Shown: positions 1 to 8,773, counted from the stretch's first letter. The stretch: DNA of 64,000 nt from an uncultured Clostridia bacterium (GCA_944363645.1 CALVUR010000003.1:124001-188000), one strand, 5' to 3'. The notes: generated from the sequence alone by a model not told the origin. A program made the numbers and translations.

Positions 1-481
1 CCATTGCACCGTTAAAGTGAACATATCTTCTGTGTAAAAGTGCGAGTAATTTGCCAGGGAAACTTTTTGGACAAACTGAATGGTCAGTGTCGGTTTCGTC
101 AAAAGCGATACCTGCTTCGGTGGTGTTAGAAATAATTACTTGTAAATCTTCGCTTTCACCGTATTTTAAAAACTCTTCATATTGGGTAAAAGGATTGATA
201 AAGTCGCCCAATACGTCGATTATCTGCCTTGTTTTAACTTTTTGACCATCGATAAGACCTTCTAAACAAACGGTGTATAAACCATCTTGTTTTCTCAATT
301 CATCTAATCTGCCAAAGGGCATTGGTTGAACAACAACTACGTTAGAATTTATTGCGCCCTTGTCGTTTAAGTCTTGTAAAATCCATTCAACGAAAGCCCT
401 TAAAAAGTTGCCTTCGCCAAATTGCATAATTTTGATTGGTCTTTTAACAGTTTTATAATTTTGTCCGTTAAGTTGTAACAT
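1..481 (-). CDS. uxaB: Tagaturonate reductase (altronate oxidoreductase), C-terminus cut off by window edge
   Basis: Reduces D-tagaturonate to D-altronate with NADH in the cytoplasmic galacturonate (Ashwell) pathway. I translated the reverse strand from the ATG at 479-481. The first 160 residues include KIMQFGEGNFLRAFVEW, the N-terminal dinucleotide-binding signature of UxaB-type mannitol dehydrogenase family enzymes, followed by VVVVQPMPFGRLDELRKQDG and an SNTTEAGIAFDETD segment typical of the family. The rest of the protein (about 480 residues in the family) lies outside the window. It sits 20 bp downstream of the ABC ATPase gene and is probably cotranscribed with it. UxaC and UxaA, the flanking pathway steps, are not seen here. 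The family assignment is from recognisable motifs and context, and I am fairly sure of it. Confidence 0.88.
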   Translation of the reverse strand, partial: MLQLNGQNYKTVKRPIKIMQFGEGNFLRAFVEWILQDLNDKGAINSNVVVVQPMPFGRLDELRKQDGLYTVCLEGLIDGQKVKTRQIIDVLGDFINPFTQYEEFLKYGESEDLQVIISNTTEAGIAFDETDTDHSVCPKSFPGKLLALLHRRYVHFNGAM

Positions 482-501
482 AATTACTCCCTTTCAAAAA
501 A

Positions 502-1602
502 TTATTTTTTTGTTTTTATAACTTCTTCGGTTTCCTTATCGAAAAGGTAAACACTTGAATAAGGAATAGCAAAAGTGAAATTTGTATCGATTTCTGGTGT
601 AAAGTGTGGGTCGATTTTTAAAATGGTCTTAATGCCGTCAATGTCGGCGTAAACGTTTGTGTTGTCGCCTAAAAGTTCGGTGAGTTCTACCATAGAATCG
701 ATAACGTAAGAATTTTCAACGTTGTCGATGTTAGGAAGTTTAATTGCTTCTGGTCTAAAACCAAATACGACTTCTTTGCCTTCGTATTTTTGAAGTTCTT
801 CATCGCCCAAAACGTGCGCAATATCAATTACTGTTTCGCCAAAGATAAATTTAGCATCTTGGATAACGCCAGAAATGAAGTTCATAGGTGGTTCACCGAT
901 AAATCCTGCAACGAACATATTTACAGGTTCAAAATAAAGTTCATATGGTGTACCAACTTGTTGAATGTAACCTTCTTTCATAACTACGATTCTGTCAGCC
1001 ATGGTCATGGCTTCTGTTTGGTCGTGTGTTACGTAGATGGTTGTTGCGCCCGTTTCACGGTGAATTTGTGTGATTTCAGAACGCATGGTAACACGTTGTT
1101 TTGCGTCGAGGTTTGATAATGGTTCGTCCATTAAGAAAACGCCTACTTTACGAATAATTGCACGACCAACCGCAACACGTTGACGTTGACCGCCAGAAAG
1201 TTGACGAGGTTTTCTGTCTAAATATTCGGTTAAACCCAAAATCTTTGCAGTTGCGTAAACCCTTTCTTCGATAACGTCTTCGTCAACACCTTGAAGTGTA
1301 AGACTGAATGCAAGATTTTCATAAACGGACATATGTGGATAAAGTGCATAACTTTGGAAAACCATTGCTATTTTTCTTTCTCTTGGGCCTTTATCGTTAC
1401 ATAATACGCCGTCAATATAGAATTCGCCCTTTGAAATATCTTCTAAACCGGCAATCATACGTAAAGTTGTTGACTTACCGCAACCAGAAGGGCCAACGAA
1501 AACAATAAACTCACCTTTTTCAATTTCAAGGTTAAAGTTATGTACGGCGTGGAAACCGTTTGGGTAGATTTTGTTGATGTCTTTCAAAACAAGGTATGAC
1601 AT
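502..1602 (-). CDS. Sugar ABC transporter ATP-binding protein, MsmX/UgpC type
   Basis: Energises carbohydrate ABC importers from the cytoplasmic face. The 366 residues show Walker A GPSGCGKST, signature LSGGQRQRVAVGRA, Walker B VFLMDEPLSNLDA, the switch histidine in IYVTHDQTEAM, and a C-terminal TOBE/OB region after about residue 240, as in the CUT1 family ATPases MsmX and UgpC. In Gram-positive bacteria one such ATPase often serves several sugar importers. No cognate permease or binding protein is in the window, so either it is a shared ATPase or the partners lie further downstream. Its place between uxaB and kduI suggests it powers uptake of pectin-derived oligouronides, but this is inference. 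The reading frame is complete, with ATG at 1602. Confidence 0.9.
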   Translation of the reverse strand: MSYLVLKDINKIYPNGFHAVHNFNLEIEKGEFIVFVGPSGCGKSTTLRMIAGLEDISKGEFYIDGVLCNDKGPRERKIAMVFQSYALYPHMSVYENLAFSLTLQGVDEDVIEERVYATAKILGLTEYLDRKPRQLSGGQRQRVAVGRAIIRKVGVFLMDEPLSNLDAKQRVTMRSEITQIHRETGATTIYVTHDQTEAMTMADRIVVMKEGYIQQVGTPYELYFEPVNMFVAGFIGEPPMNFISGVIQDAKFIFGETVIDIAHVLGDEELQKYEGKEVVFGFRPEAIKLPNIDNVENSYVIDSMVELTELLGDNTNVYADIDGIKTILKIDPHFTPEIDTNFTFAIPYSSVYLFDKETEEVIKTKK

Positions 1603-1734
1603 ATTTTCTCTCTCGCTATATTTTATTATATTGATTTAGTCTTTCGACTTTAAAAGTATTTGCCTAAGGCTTTTTAGGTTACCGCCCAAAAAAGGACAAT
1701 GACCAAATAAAATTAAATAAAACTTACTGAAAAA

Positions 1735-2571
1735 TTATTTGAGTTCGGAATTTTTAATACCGTCCATATCGGTAAATGTTTGGTTTTCACCGCACATACC
1801 CCAAATGAAGGTGTAGCCACGAGTACCAACACCGCTGTGGATGGACCAACTTGGTGAGATAACTGCTTGTTCGTTGTGCATAAAGATATGACGTGTTTCG
1901 TCCTTTGTGCCCATAAGGTGTACAACGAAGTCTTCTGGACCTAAGTTAAAGTAAAGGTAAACTTCCATACGTCTTTCATGTGTATGACATGGCATAGTGT
2001 TCCAAACGCTTGTTGGATCTAACTCTGTCATACCCATAACAAGTTGGCAAGATTTGCAAACAGCGGGGTGTACGTATTGGTTTATTACCCTTTTGTTTAC
2101 GTTTTCAGCCTCGCCACAAGCAACGTGGTTTGCCTTGTCTTTGGTTATGATAACTGTTTCGTAAGTTTTATGTGCCGGGGCTGAATTGATGTAAAATTTT
2201 GCTGGGTTGTTTTTGTCTAAAGAAGTAAATTCAACTTCTTTTGTACCCATACCAACATATAAGCCATCAGTTTTATCCAAGGTGTAAACTTTACCGTCAA
2301 GGATAACTTCGCCCTTGCCACCGATGTTGATAATACCCATTTCCCTTCTTTCAAGGAAGTAATCAGAACCTAATTCCTTCGTTGCTTCAAGCCCAATTTT
2401 TTTATCAACCGGCATTGCACCGCCGGCGATAATTCTGTCCTGATGGGAATAGGTCAATAAAATTTCGTCCTTTTCAAAAACCTTTTCAATAAGGTATTTT
2501 TGACGTAATTCCTCTGTTCCGTACTTTTTACTGTCGTCAGGATGGTTAGCGTACCTAATGTCTAATTTCAT
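1735..2571 (-). CDS. kduI: 5-keto-4-deoxyuronate isomerase
   Basis: Converts 5-keto-4-deoxyuronate, released from unsaturated galacturonides by pectate lyase action, into 2,5-diketo-3-deoxygluconate, the substrate of KduD. The protein (278 residues from ATG 2571) aligns by eye along its whole length with Escherichia coli KduI: SYFLERREMGIINIGG near the start, then NTMPCHTHERRMEVYLYF carrying the two His and the Glu that bind zinc, and MHNEQAVISPSWSIHSGVG with the third metal His. A GTG codon at 2586 in the same frame overlaps the stop of the upstream gene, but the ATG at 2571 has a GAGGT ribosome site nine bases before it and is preferred. Probably translationally coupled to the TIM-barrel gene upstream. 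Confidence 0.95.
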   Translation of the reverse strand: MKLDIRYANHPDDSKKYGTEELRQKYLIEKVFEKDEILLTYSHQDRIIAGGAMPVDKKIGLEATKELGSDYFLERREMGIINIGGKGEVILDGKVYTLDKTDGLYVGMGTKEVEFTSLDKNNPAKFYINSAPAHKTYETVIITKDKANHVACGEAENVNKRVINQYVHPAVCKSCQLVMGMTELDPTSVWNTMPCHTHERRMEVYLYFNLGPEDFVVHLMGTKDETRHIFMHNEQAVISPSWSIHSGVGTRGYTFIWGMCGENQTFTDMDGIKNSELK

Positions 2572-2582
2572 GTCAATTAACC

Positions 2583-3425
2583 TCACAAACTTTTAATTTT
2601 TTCAGTAAGATAATTTACGGCAAAGGGTATATCTTCACCGGTTGTGCCTTCTAACACAAGTTTTGCGTTTTTTGTGTGGCGTGCGATTTCTTGTAAAATT
2701 ATGTCATAGTCAAAAATCCCCTTACCAACACCACACTGGCAAAGTTTACCATCTTTTATAACGCAATCTTTGATGTGGAAAACACAAATTTGATTTGAAA
2801 ATGTTTTAAGACCATACTTTAAAATTTCGTAACGGTCGTCAACATTCGATATATCCAAATAATTATATAAATCGAAAATGATTTTGATATTGTCTGCACC
2901 GATTTTTTTAACGGCGTAATTTAATCTGTCAACGTCGTATAAAACGTGCCCAAAAGCACCTTCCATACCCACATATGCGCCGTAATTTTTGGCAGTTTTT
3001 GTAAGACCAGAAAAGACGTCGATAACCATGTCAACCGCCCTATCTGTGCGGTTTTCGGGATTATAGGTCCACTTATCGTCATTAAAACTACCTGATTCTG
3101 AGCCGACAATGTTACAGCCTAAAGCGTTTGAATACTTTAAATATTCTTCAAACACCTTAACACCATTTTCAACCTTTTGTTTGTTTGAATGAACGGGGTT
3201 AAAGTATGCGCCGATAAGCGCAACTTGTTTGTTCGCACTTTTAAATGCTTGAGAAAATTGAAGCGCCCTTTTTTCGGTCATTTGCCCCGGTTCGTATTTT
3301 ACATCTTCCAAGCACTTATATGCGACGAGTTGAACACCACTTAAACCGTAACTGTTTAAACTGTTTATAATGTTCTGCTCGCCAAAAACTTTTAAATCGT
3401 GCGCCCTTATAAATAATTCCATCAT
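2583..3425 (-). CDS. Sugar phosphate isomerase/epimerase-like TIM barrel protein
   Basis: A xylose-isomerase-like (AP endonuclease family 2) TIM barrel of about 280 residues. Segments ALGCNIVGSESGSF, YGAYVGMEGAFGHVL, NIKIIFDLYNYLD, CVFHIKDC and KLVLEGTTGED fit the metal-binding beta strands of this fold, with E, D, H and E ligands in order. Members epimerise or isomerise free sugars or keto acids; the exact substrate cannot be told from sequence. It lies between kdgK and kduI, overlapping or abutting both, so it probably handles a uronate or deoxyuronate intermediate. The start is uncertain: GTG at 3440 overlaps the kdgK stop, while the ATG pair at 3425 and 3422 is more conventional. No strong Shine-Dalgarno precedes either, which suggests translational coupling. 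Confidence 0.75.
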   Translation of the reverse strand: MMELFIRAHDLKVFGEQNIINSLNSYGLSGVQLVAYKCLEDVKYEPGQMTEKRALQFSQAFKSANKQVALIGAYFNPVHSNKQKVENGVKVFEEYLKYSNALGCNIVGSESGSFNDDKWTYNPENRTDRAVDMVIDVFSGLTKTAKNYGAYVGMEGAFGHVLYDVDRLNYAVKKIGADNIKIIFDLYNYLDISNVDDRYEILKYGLKTFSNQICVFHIKDCVIKDGKLCQCGVGKGIFDYDIILQEIARHTKNAKLVLEGTTGEDIPFAVNYLTEKIKSL

Positions 3426-3426
3426 T

Positions 3427-4449
3427 TTATCTTTGAACACGACCTGAAGCGTCGCCGTTCATAAGTGTTTCAACTTCGCTTTCGCTTACCAAGTTAAAGT
3501 CGCCTGGGATAGTGTGTTTTAAAGCACTTGCAGCAACTGCAAACTCTAAAGCCTTTTTAAAGTCGCCATACTTTAACATACCGTGGATAAAGCCACCAGA
3601 GAAACTGTCGCCACCACCAACACGGTCAACAATACGAACTTCGTACTTTTTTGAAGAATAAAATTCGCTGCCGTCGTATGCCAAAGCACTCCAACCATTG
3701 TCGCTTGCTGAATAAGATTCTCTTAAACTTGTTGCGATGTACTTAAAGCCAAATTTATCACGCATTTTTTGGAAGATATCTTTGTAGCCATCAAGTTTAA
3801 GGTCGCCACTTACAACGTCAGTCTTGCCGGGCTTAAAGCCTAAGCATTTTTCTGCGTCTTCTTCGTTGCCGATACATACGTCAACATATTGCATAAGGTT
3901 TGTCATGCAAGCCTTTGCTTCTTCAGGTGTCCACAATTTTTTGCGGTAGTTTAAGTCGCAAGAAACGGTTACGCCGTGCTTTTTAGCAGCGATTAAAGCA
4001 GCTTCTGTCAATTTTTGCGCTTCTTTGCCGAGTGCCGGTGTAATACCTGTAAAGTGGAACCAATCTGCGCCTTCGAAAATCTTATCAAAATCAAACTCTT
4101 CAGCTTTTGCTTCAGCGATTGAACTGTTTGCCCTGTCGTAAATAACCTTGGATGGACGCATTGATGCGCCTGTTTCCAAGAAGTAAATGCCAACCCTGTT
4201 ACCACCACGAACGACGTAGTCTGTATTAACGCCAAGTTGACGTAAACTGTTTACTGCACATTGACCTATTTCATGTGTTGGTAATTTTGTAACAAAATAC
4301 GCTTCTTCGCCATAGTTTGCAAGTGATACTGCAACGTTTGCTTCGCCACCGCCGTAAACTACGTCAAAATTGTCGCTTTGAACAAATCTTTTATAACCGT
4401 TTGTGGAAAGGCGTAACATGATTTCGCCCATTGTAACTACTTTTGCCAT
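3427..4449 (-). CDS. kdgK: 2-keto-3-deoxygluconate kinase
   Basis: A PfkB/ribokinase family sugar kinase of 340 residues, predicted to phosphorylate 2-keto-3-deoxygluconate to KDPG. It begins MAKVVTMGEIMLRLS and has the first PfkB signature region (VVYGGGEANVAVSLANYG) and the C-terminal anion hole and catalytic base in RVGGGDSFSGGFIHGML, where the Asp of GGGDSF is the base. Substrate choice is inferred from its place between kduI and kdgA; PfkB kinases as a class are hard to assign by motif alone. The ATG at 4449 follows a clear AAGGAG ribosome site. A 327-bp gap separates it from the KDPG aldolase gene upstream. Confidence 0.88.
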   Translation of the reverse strand: MAKVVTMGEIMLRLSTNGYKRFVQSDNFDVVYGGGEANVAVSLANYGEEAYFVTKLPTHEIGQCAVNSLRQLGVNTDYVVRGGNRVGIYFLETGASMRPSKVIYDRANSSIAEAKAEEFDFDKIFEGADWFHFTGITPALGKEAQKLTEAALIAAKKHGVTVSCDLNYRKKLWTPEEAKACMTNLMQYVDVCIGNEEDAEKCLGFKPGKTDVVSGDLKLDGYKDIFQKMRDKFGFKYIATSLRESYSASDNGWSALAYDGSEFYSSKKYEVRIVDRVGGGDSFSGGFIHGMLKYGDFKKALEFAVAASALKHTIPGDFNLVSESEVETLMNGDASGRVQR

Positions 4450-4776
4450 TTATATTTACTCCTTAAAAATTATTTTTTAGCGGTTTAGCAAGGTTGGCTT
4501 TACGGCTTAAAAAATTACCGACCTAAAATTTGGTGAGCCTAATTGCTAAATCAATGTGCGTTTACTTTAGATTACTTTCCCGAAAAAATTAGAAAGCGGT
4601 AAAGGTTTAGCGCACGGCTTAATATTCCTTCGCCCTTGGGCGTAAATTTTTGCTTTTGCAATCACACGTAACATTATTCTATTATGTGGGCTAATATGGT
4701 TATTGCCATACCCACCAAATTAGGTTGATATGGCTAAAAATTGCGAATTTATTTTGGTTACCAAACGCCTTAAAGA
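4450..4776. other. Non-coding gap between kdgA and kdgK
   Basis: This 327-bp stretch inside the otherwise compact uronate cluster has no reading frame I can support and no copy of the dispersed palindromic repeat. It contains the kdgK ribosome site at its left end. I did not find a clear -35/-10 pair or a convincing riboswitch fold, so whether kdgK starts its own transcript is unknown. Confidence 0.4.
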
Positions 4777-5748
4777 TTACTTGCTTTGTACAAGGTGAAC
4801 TGCAAAGCCACCAAATTCTTCTTTAAGGTAGATAACGGTAAGTTTGCCGTTTGCATCGTATTTTGCTGAAGATTGGTCAACTTCGATACCCTTTAAGCCG
4901 AGTTGGAAAACTGCACGGCCAACGTTTGGTGTGGATACTGCGATATGACCAAATGTGCCACGTCCGTTTTGTTTCATAACTTCAACAACTGTGCCTGCAA
5001 ACACACTGCTGTTACCTTCTTTAGTGGTAAAACCAAATGCGTTTTCAAATAAGTTTGCAATTTGTAAAGCCTTTTCTGCGTTTTCTGCATTGATGCCAAC
5101 GTGTGTAAGTTTGAAGTCGAGCATCTTTGTTACGGCTGATTTACAAAGTGCAGTGATTTCGTCCCATGCGCCTTGTTTTACAAGTTTGTCTGGAACGATC
5201 CAACTACCGCCACAGCAAACGATTTTTGGGTTTGCTAAATAACTGTTCAAATTGTTTTCGTTTACGCCACCTGTTGGCATAAATACCATTTGTGAATATG
5301 GTGCTGAAACTGCTTTAATATACGCTAAACCACCTGCTTGTTCTGCCGGGAAGAATTTAACGAAATTAAGACCTAATTCCATTGCTTGTTCGATTTGACT
5401 GCCGTTTGCAACGCCCGGTACAAAAGGAACACCTTTGTCTAAACAGTGTTTTACAACCTTTGGATTAAGACCGGGTGCAACGCAGAATTTTGCGCCAGCG
5501 TTTACAGCCTTATCTACTTGTTCACATGTCAAAACTGTGCCTGCGCCAACCAACATGTCTGGATATGCTTCAGTCATCGCTTTGATAACTTTGTCTGCGC
5601 CTTCTGCACGGAAGGTTACTTCTGCACAGTGAATACCGCCGTCATATAAAGCCTTTGCTAAATTTACAGCGTCATCTGTGTTTTCAAGTTTGATAACGGG
5701 AACTATGCCCGTTGCTTCGAACAATTTTACAACTTCTTTTTCAGTCAT
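4777..5748 (-). CDS. kdgA: KDPG/KHG aldolase fused to a C-terminal VOC (glyoxalase-like) domain
   Basis: Cleaves 2-keto-3-deoxy-6-phosphogluconate to pyruvate and glyceraldehyde-3-phosphate, the last step of the pathway encoded here. Residues 1-205 are a complete class I aldolase: VPVIKL at 17, the catalytic Glu in AEVTFR (E43), the phosphate-binding GAGTVL, the Schiff-base lysine in NFVKFFPAE (K131) and MPTGGV at 158. The family normally ends near 210 residues. Here the frame continues without a break into about 110 residues (212-323) starting DFKLTHVGINAENAEKALQ and ending EEFGGFAVHLVQ, which look like a vicinal-oxygen-chelate domain. The VOC half may bind a metal and a keto-acid ligand, but its role is unknown. 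The ATG at 5748 follows AGGTG. Confidence 0.9.
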   Translation of the reverse strand: MTEKEVVKLFEATGIVPVIKLENTDDAVNLAKALYDGGIHCAEVTFRAEGADKVIKAMTEAYPDMLVGAGTVLTCEQVDKAVNAGAKFCVAPGLNPKVVKHCLDKGVPFVPGVANGSQIEQAMELGLNFVKFFPAEQAGGLAYIKAVSAPYSQMVFMPTGGVNENNLNSYLANPKIVCCGGSWIVPDKLVKQGAWDEITALCKSAVTKMLDFKLTHVGINAENAEKALQIANLFENAFGFTTKEGNSSVFAGTVVEVMKQNGRGTFGHIAVSTPNVGRAVFQLGLKGIEVDQSSAKYDANGKLTVIYLKEEFGGFAVHLVQSK

Positions 5749-5828
5749 TTTTTCACCTATATATTATTTATATATTATAGTCTTGCACTGTGTATTAAGA
5801 TTATAGCACTTTATAAGGCTTTAAGTAC

Positions 5829-5893
5829 ATATCAAAAAGCGAAATAAATATGTACAAAAAGGATATTTATTTTTTGCAAATCGCCATTTTTCG
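5829..5893 (-). promoter_or_regulatory. Probable kdgA promoter with operator shared with kduD
   Basis: Reading the minus strand, TTGTAC (5852-5857) and TGATAT (5829-5834) are 17 bases apart. Directly upstream is a block (5849-5893) nearly the same as the block at 8729-8773 before kduD. It contains a loose inverted repeat, GCAAAAA and TTTTTGT, that overlaps the -35 box. The shared block at two uronate promoters suggests a common regulator binding site. The regulator itself is not in the window. Confidence 0.55.
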
Positions 5894-5993
5894 AACAATT
5901 TTTCACCTTTCTTTTTAAGACATTTTTTATTTTTTGTCTTGCATTTTTGACAAAGTCTTTGAAAAATTTTAAATTGTTTTTATCAAAAAATGT

Positions 5994-6022
5994 GCGTTTT
6001 CGGGCTTATAGCCCCACTTTTT
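5994..6022 (-). repeat. Dispersed palindromic element, copy 1
   Basis: A truncated copy: the CGGGCTTATAGCCCCACTTTTT half is intact, while the GATAACG half is replaced by GCGTTTT. It lies in the 440-bp spacer between kdgA and the frameshifted gene at 6189, where I see no other gene. Confidence 0.75.
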
Positions 6023-6188
6023 AGCAATTTTTTTGATTTTTAATGCTAATTTTTGCCAATGCAAAAATTAGCGGTTTTTTTTAAGGCAAATCACCGATTT
6101 TTAACCATAACATTTTGGCACAGCAAAAAATAGACGTTGTAAAAATTTTAAAATATTTTTTATTGAATTTGGTTACTTTTTTGTTTTA

Positions 6189-6724
6189 TCATTTTTTGCA
6201 AAACTTTTGTTTTAATTTATCCCAAAATTTAGGGGCATTGTTTGTAACTTCAACAGGGCTATCATCGGTAAAAATTAAGCATATTAAGTTGCCGTCTTTA
6301 ATTTGGCAGTAACCATTTTTGAAAAACTTATTAAGCGGTAAGTCTTTACTTAAATTGCCAACAATAAAGGCTTTATTTTGCCTATCGACCGTGCAATTAA
6401 CGGAAAAGTCAATGCGAACGCCTACCCCGCTTAAAAGGTTATCGCAATCGCCAACATATAAAACGCCTGTTTTTGCCCTGCTAAAATCTATTTGCTCTCC
6501 GTCGCAAATTTTTGCACTTTTAAAAATATCAATGTAACCGCCAAAACTACCACACGGCGACTTTCGACATCAACATCAATAGACAAAAAACTATCTTTTA
6601 AGTAAACGGAAAAATCACCACCGCCATTTTGTGCGTAGCAACCTTCTTTATCAAAGACCACCAAAATATCTTGGTAAACCTTTAAAATATTTTGTTCTTC
6701 GTTTTCATTAAAATAAAACTTCAT
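6189..6724 (-). pseudogene. Unknown protein gene broken by a single frameshift
   Basis: From ATG 6724 the frame reads MKFYFNENEEQNILKVYQ and so on for about 58 residues to VESRRV, then loses its protein-like character and stops at 6488. Moving back one base near 6553 restores a long frame, beginning GSFGGYIDIFKSAKICDGEQ and running about 120 more residues to a TGA at 6189-6191. The joined product would be about 178 residues, with no domain that I recognise. No slippery heptamer is visible at the break, so a lost G in the GTGG run, or a sequencing error, is more likely than programmed frameshifting. It stands alone between kdgA and the gene at 7036. Confidence 0.6.
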
Positions 6725-6772
6725 TTTTATTTTTACCGCCAAAAAAAGTTCATTTTGCCCTTTAAAAAAGGG

Positions 6773-6799
6773 AGATAACGGGCTTATAGGCTTACTTTT
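6773..6799 (-). repeat. Dispersed palindromic element, copy 2
   Basis: Shows GATAACGGGCTTATAGG followed by CTTACTTTTG, so the outer CCAC arm has drifted. It lies just upstream of the frameshifted gene that starts at 6724. Confidence 0.75.
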
Positions 6800-7035
6800 G
6801 CGTTTTTTCTTTTAAAACCGCCAAAAGTTAAAAGCAATTTTGAAAGAATGTTTTACCACCCCAAAAACCCTTTTAATTTTGGTTACAAAAAAATTGTTTT
6901 TTCTATATTTTGTCTATATAAAGACATCAAAAAATTAAGTAGCCTTACCAATTAAAGCGCATAGATTTTTTTAATATCATACTGCACATTTTATAGCAAG
7001 CAAATCAAGATTTGTCTTAAAAATTGGACATTAAA

Positions 7036-7473
7036 TTATATATCTTCTCGGCTTAAAGGCGATAAATCATCACAACCATAAAGTCTTTTGTATTGCTCAA
7101 TAAATACTTTACGATTTTGAATCAACCCATCAATAACATTATTTACTTCCATACGCTCACGGTCATCCGAAAAAGCAGTTCTGTAATCTATTAAAATATC
7201 TAAACATTTTTTAGGATAAATTGGGAAAAGATACCGTGCCGCCATAAATCTTATATGTGAATTTTCACCCTCTAACAACTTATAAAGTTCAGCAATACCC
7301 TCTTCCGTCTTTAACAGAATTTCCATATTCCTATCAAACCGTTTTCCGATTTTTTGAGATTCTTTTGGATCGTACGCATCACTTAAATAATTTTCCGTTT
7401 GACTAATCTCTCTCAAACGTTCGTTATCCTGAACAATTTGCTTGATTAAGTTGTTAGTATCCGCTTTTGTCAT
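7036..7473 (-). CDS. Hypothetical HEAT-repeat-like protein (145 aa)
   Basis: A soluble, helical, highly charged protein of 145 residues with no signal peptide or membrane segment. The stretch LEGENSHIRFMAARYLFPIYPKKCLDILIDY looks like one HEAT or armadillo helix pair, as seen in small DUF2019-like proteins, but I cannot assign it firmly. Base composition resembles its surroundings less than the uronate genes do. It is a single-gene unit with 290 bp and 381 bp of spacer on either side. Function unknown. Confidence 0.6.
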   Translation of the reverse strand: MTKADTNNLIKQIVQDNERLREISQTENYLSDAYDPKESQKIGKRFDRNMEILLKTEEGIAELYKLLEGENSHIRFMAARYLFPIYPKKCLDILIDYRTAFSDDRERMEVNNVIDGLIQNRKVFIEQYKRLYGCDDLSPLSREDI

Positions 7474-7572
7474 ATATAGACCTCTATTATTATTTTTGAC
7501 AATTAAACCTTATAGCCAAATAATTTCGCCTAACTTTTTAGCAAACGTTTTTAGTATTTTTAATCTCTCTTT

Positions 7573-7640
7573 ATACCGCTTTCAATAAGACAAGTATACC
7601 GCTTCCAATAAGATAAGTATACCGCTTTCAATAAGACAAC
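7573..7640. repeat. Three tandem 23-bp repeats
   Basis: The unit, starting ATACCGCTTTCAATAAGA, is repeated three times head to tail with two base changes in the middle copy. It lies in the 381-bp spacer between the 145-aa gene and kduD. I see no gene or clear promoter in it. Confidence 0.85.
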
Positions 7641-7854
7641 GAATTGATATATTCTCTTACTGTCATTCCGTAATTTTTATTATAACTTGAATAGTAACCG
7701 GAGATTTTCGTTTGTAAATTTTTTGATATGGCTACCCTATATTTTTAGTATTATAAACGCTAAAGATACTAAAAATTAAAAGATAAAAAAATGGGTTAGC
7801 ATATAAAACGCTAACCCAAAACAAATTACTGATTAATTTTGGCAATTAGGTAAA

Positions 7855-8610
7855 TTATCTACCCAACCAACCACCGTCAACAGCGATAGTAAAGCCGTTT
7901 ACGTAATCGCTTGCAGAAGATGCTAAAAATACTGCTGCGCCCATGATATCATCAGGTGTACCCCAACGACCGGCAGGGATCCTTTCTAAAATTGCTTCGC
8001 TTCTGTCTGCATCTTGACGAAGTGCTTTTGTGTTGTTGGTTGCCATGTAACCTGGTGCGATAGCGTTTACGTTGATACCGTATTTAGCCCATTCGTTTGC
8101 CATTGACATGGTAATACCTTTAACAGCTGATTTTGATGCTGTGTAACTTGGTACCCTTATACCACCTTGGTATGAAAGCATACTTGCAACGGAAATGATC
8201 TTACCGCCGGTACCTTGTTCGATAAAGCGTTTAGCAACTGCTTGAGAGAAGAAAAATACTGTTTTTGCGTTAACTGCCATAACGCTGTCCCAACTTGCTT
8301 CAGAAAAGTCAATGCAGTCTTCCCTTTTGATGATGCCGGCATTGTTTACCAAAATGTCAACACGGCCAAAGTCAGCGATTGTCTTTTCGATAATGCGTTC
8401 GATTGGTTCGTTTGTCATTAAGTTTTCTGTCATGAAGTGGAAGTTTTCTTCACCGAGCATTTCTTGTGTCGCTGTACTTGGTACAACTGATACGCCCATA
8501 ACCTTTGCGCCAGCTTCTACGAAAGCCTTTGAAAAGCCTTGACCTAAACCGGTGTCGCTACCGGTAACGATTGCAACTTTGCCTTTAAGACTGAATTTGT
8601 CTAAAATCAT
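7855..8610 (-). CDS. kduD: 2-dehydro-3-deoxy-D-gluconate 5-dehydrogenase (SDR family)
   Basis: Reduces 2,5-diketo-3-deoxygluconate, the KduI product, to 2-keto-3-deoxygluconate using NAD(P)H. The 251-residue classical short-chain dehydrogenase starts MILDKFSLKGKVAIVTG, with the cofactor motif TGSDTGLGQG, the NNAG motif in DILVNNAGIIKRED, the catalytic Ser in ISVASMLSYQGG and the YTASK catalytic pair in PSYTASKSAVKG. Length and the FSLKGKVAIVTG start fit KduD. SDR substrates are hard to predict, but the neighbouring kduI, kdgK and kdgA make this the expected missing step. ATG 8610 follows AGAAGGAG. It has its own promoter, which carries the same operator-like block as kdgA. Confidence 0.9.
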   Translation of the reverse strand: MILDKFSLKGKVAIVTGSDTGLGQGFSKAFVEAGAKVMGVSVVPSTATQEMLGEENFHFMTENLMTNEPIERIIEKTIADFGRVDILVNNAGIIKREDCIDFSEASWDSVMAVNAKTVFFFSQAVAKRFIEQGTGGKIISVASMLSYQGGIRVPSYTASKSAVKGITMSMANEWAKYGINVNAIAPGYMATNNTKALRQDADRSEAILERIPAGRWGTPDDIMGAAVFLASSASDYVNGFTIAVDGGWLGR

Positions 8611-8708
8611 TCTTTTTCTCCTTCTTATTTATATTCGAGTTTTTTTTACAATTTTATAAGCAAAACTTATGCTTACATTTATAATAACATTATTTAAACT
8701 AATAATCA

Positions 8709-8773
8709 ATATAAAAAATATTAAGAATTATGGACAAAACGGATATTTTACTTTTTGTAACTGTCATTTTTAG
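8709..8773 (-). promoter_or_regulatory. Probable kduD promoter with operator shared with kdgA
   Basis: On the minus strand TTGTCC (8732-8737) and TTATAT (8709-8714) have 17-base spacing. The upstream block 8729-8773 matches that at 5849-5893 in front of kdgA and includes ACAAAAA and TTTTGT as an inverted repeat over the -35 box. Confidence 0.55.

Noticed and set aside
7573-7640. Possible CRISPR-like array
   Set aside because: The three 23-bp units are directly adjacent with no spacers, and no cas genes are present.
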